In this document: one piece after another, positions 22,100 through 22,400 of the stretch
How positions within the stretch are numbered: position 1 is the stretch's first letter
Layout: each line of letters begins with the position of its first letter
Assembly: GCA_038209365.1 (NCBI GenBank)
Contig: JBBQXS010000060.1
Coordinates: 1-22,400, forward strand
Direction: 5' to 3'
Length of the DNA: 22,400 bases
Source: DASQHW01 sp038209365
Lineage (GTDB): Bacteria; Actinomycetota; Acidimicrobiia; IMCC26256; PALSA-610
Program-made: the position numbers and the translations under genes
The notes under the pieces: generated by a model
The model's input: the letters and a program-made list of their open reading frames with translations, nothing else
What the model was told of the DNA's origin: nothing
The model's database searches: none

Positions 22100-22122
22100 C
22101 CGAGCCCGTTTTTCGGGGTCGG
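22100..22122 (+). other. Hairpin in rRNA leader with five-T loop
   Basis: CCGAGCCCG (22100-22108) pairs with CGGGGTCGG (22114-22122) except for one G-G mismatch, closing a TTTTT loop. The Ts are in the loop, so it is not an intrinsic terminator. Confidence 0.6.
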
Positions 22123-22184
22123 AGGCTCATGTCAATTCCGTGCTCGCTCGGACCAGCCGCAAGGCCAAGGCCGGCGGGCACAAA

Positions 22185-22221
22185 GTTGCCTACTTGACCA
22201 CAGTGTGGTCGAGCAGGCAGC
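22185..22221 (+). other. Long hairpin about 50 bp upstream of 16S
   Basis: An inner stem GACCAC/GTGGTC with an AGT loop (22196-22210) is extended by three further pairs, one mismatch, and TGCCT/AGGCA with flanking pairs. It is the most stable-looking element of the leader and may take part in pre-rRNA processing. Confidence 0.6.
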
Positions 22222-22271
22222 TCTCCGATCGTTCGTGAAGGCTCCTTTCAGGGAGTCGAAGCGACATGATC

Positions 22272-22400
22272 TTGATGGAGAGTTTGATCCTGGCTCAGGA
22301 CGAACGCTGGCGGCGCGCCTAATACATGCAAGTCGAGCGAGAACCGGGACTTCGGTCCCGGGGACAGCGGCGAACGGGTGCGTAACACGTGAGCAACCTG
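22272..22400 (+). rRNA. rrs: 16S ribosomal RNA, 5' part only
   Basis: The universal 5' sequence AGAGTTTGATCCTGGCTCAG lies at 22279-22298, corresponding to E. coli positions 8-27, which places the 5' end near 22272. GACGAACGCTGGCGGC, ATACATGCAAGTCGA and GGCGAACGGGTGCGTAACACG follow as expected, with a V1-region hairpin ACCGGGAC-TTCG-GTCCCGG. The gene runs off the window. The exact 5' end is set by RNA processing and is given from alignment only. Confidence 0.97.

Larger units (their letters stand above)
21870..22271 (+). other. Leader region of the rRNA operon, no gene seen
   Basis: This region of about 400 bp has no credible coding sequence. It is rich in inverted repeats, listed separately at 22014-22035, 22100-22122 and 22185-22221, with a smaller CTCC/GGAG stem at 22242-22255. 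A TTTCTTGAAAAC block at 22056-22067 resembles the boxA-type antitermination element (compare the actinobacterial TTGTTTGAGAAC pattern), but it is only similar. The region fits a processed, antiterminated rRNA leader. Confidence 0.55.

Noticed and set aside
22100..22122. Hairpin with a T run considered as an intrinsic terminator before 16S
   Set aside because: The five Ts are in the loop, not after the stem, and termination there would silence the rRNA operon.
1..22400. tRNA genes, insertion sequences, phage or defence genes
   Set aside because: None could be recognised on either strand; the tyrS-rRNA interval holds no cloverleaf-like sequence I can support.

Overview
The window is high-GC, densely packed bacterial chromosome. 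It looks actinobacterial, and possibly from the Acidimicrobiia. Three things support this: the gene order rpmI-rplT-SpoU methyltransferase-pheST, then argCJBDFRGH, a 3-methyladenine DNA glycosylase and tyrS, which resembles the order in Mycobacterium; the many GTG starts; and the first 129 bases of a 16S rRNA at the right edge. The class-level placement is inference, because only a short piece of 16S is present.

Layout. Positions 1-5022 (+) are translation genes: the end of L35, L20, a 23S-type rRNA methyltransferase, both subunits of phenylalanyl-tRNA synthetase and a hotdog thioesterase. Most of these overlap or nearly touch. Positions 5218-6066 (+) encode a secreted Thr/Pro-rich protein with an LPFTG wall anchor. 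Positions 6082-6857 (-) hold two overlapping MaoC-like hotdog genes. They diverge, across only 20 bp, from the arginine operon argC-J-B-D-F-R-G-H (6878-15256, +), which ends with an overlapping alkyladenine glycosylase gene (to 15834). A 48-bp palindrome follows. Positions 15910-17097 (-) encode a large alpha/beta hydrolase that diverges, again across 20 bp, from an SDR oxidoreductase (17118-17849, +). Positions 17872-19626 (-) hold a lipoprotein, an ApbE flavin transferase and a ferric-reductase-like heme membrane protein. tyrS (19757-20944, +) converges on an ArsR/AHSA1 pair (20931-21759, -). From about 21841 a promoter and a structured leader of about 400 nt lead into 16S rRNA.

How the genes work together. 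The arg operon encodes the acetyl-cycle route from N-acetylglutamate to arginine plus its own repressor, and its cistrons from argC to argR are chained by 1-4 base stop/start overlaps. argJ probably supplies both acetyl-transfer activities. ApbE plus a bis-His heme membrane protein suggests an electron-transfer module at the membrane, but no FMN-acceptor domain is visible.

I found no CRISPR array, insertion sequence, phage gene, tRNA or clear new defence or biosynthetic system. The most interesting non-routine signals are the two 20-bp divergent gaps that look like shared promoters with leaderless starts, the 48-bp palindrome, the ApbE/heme/lipoprotein trio, and the hotdog pair with a degenerate catalytic motif.
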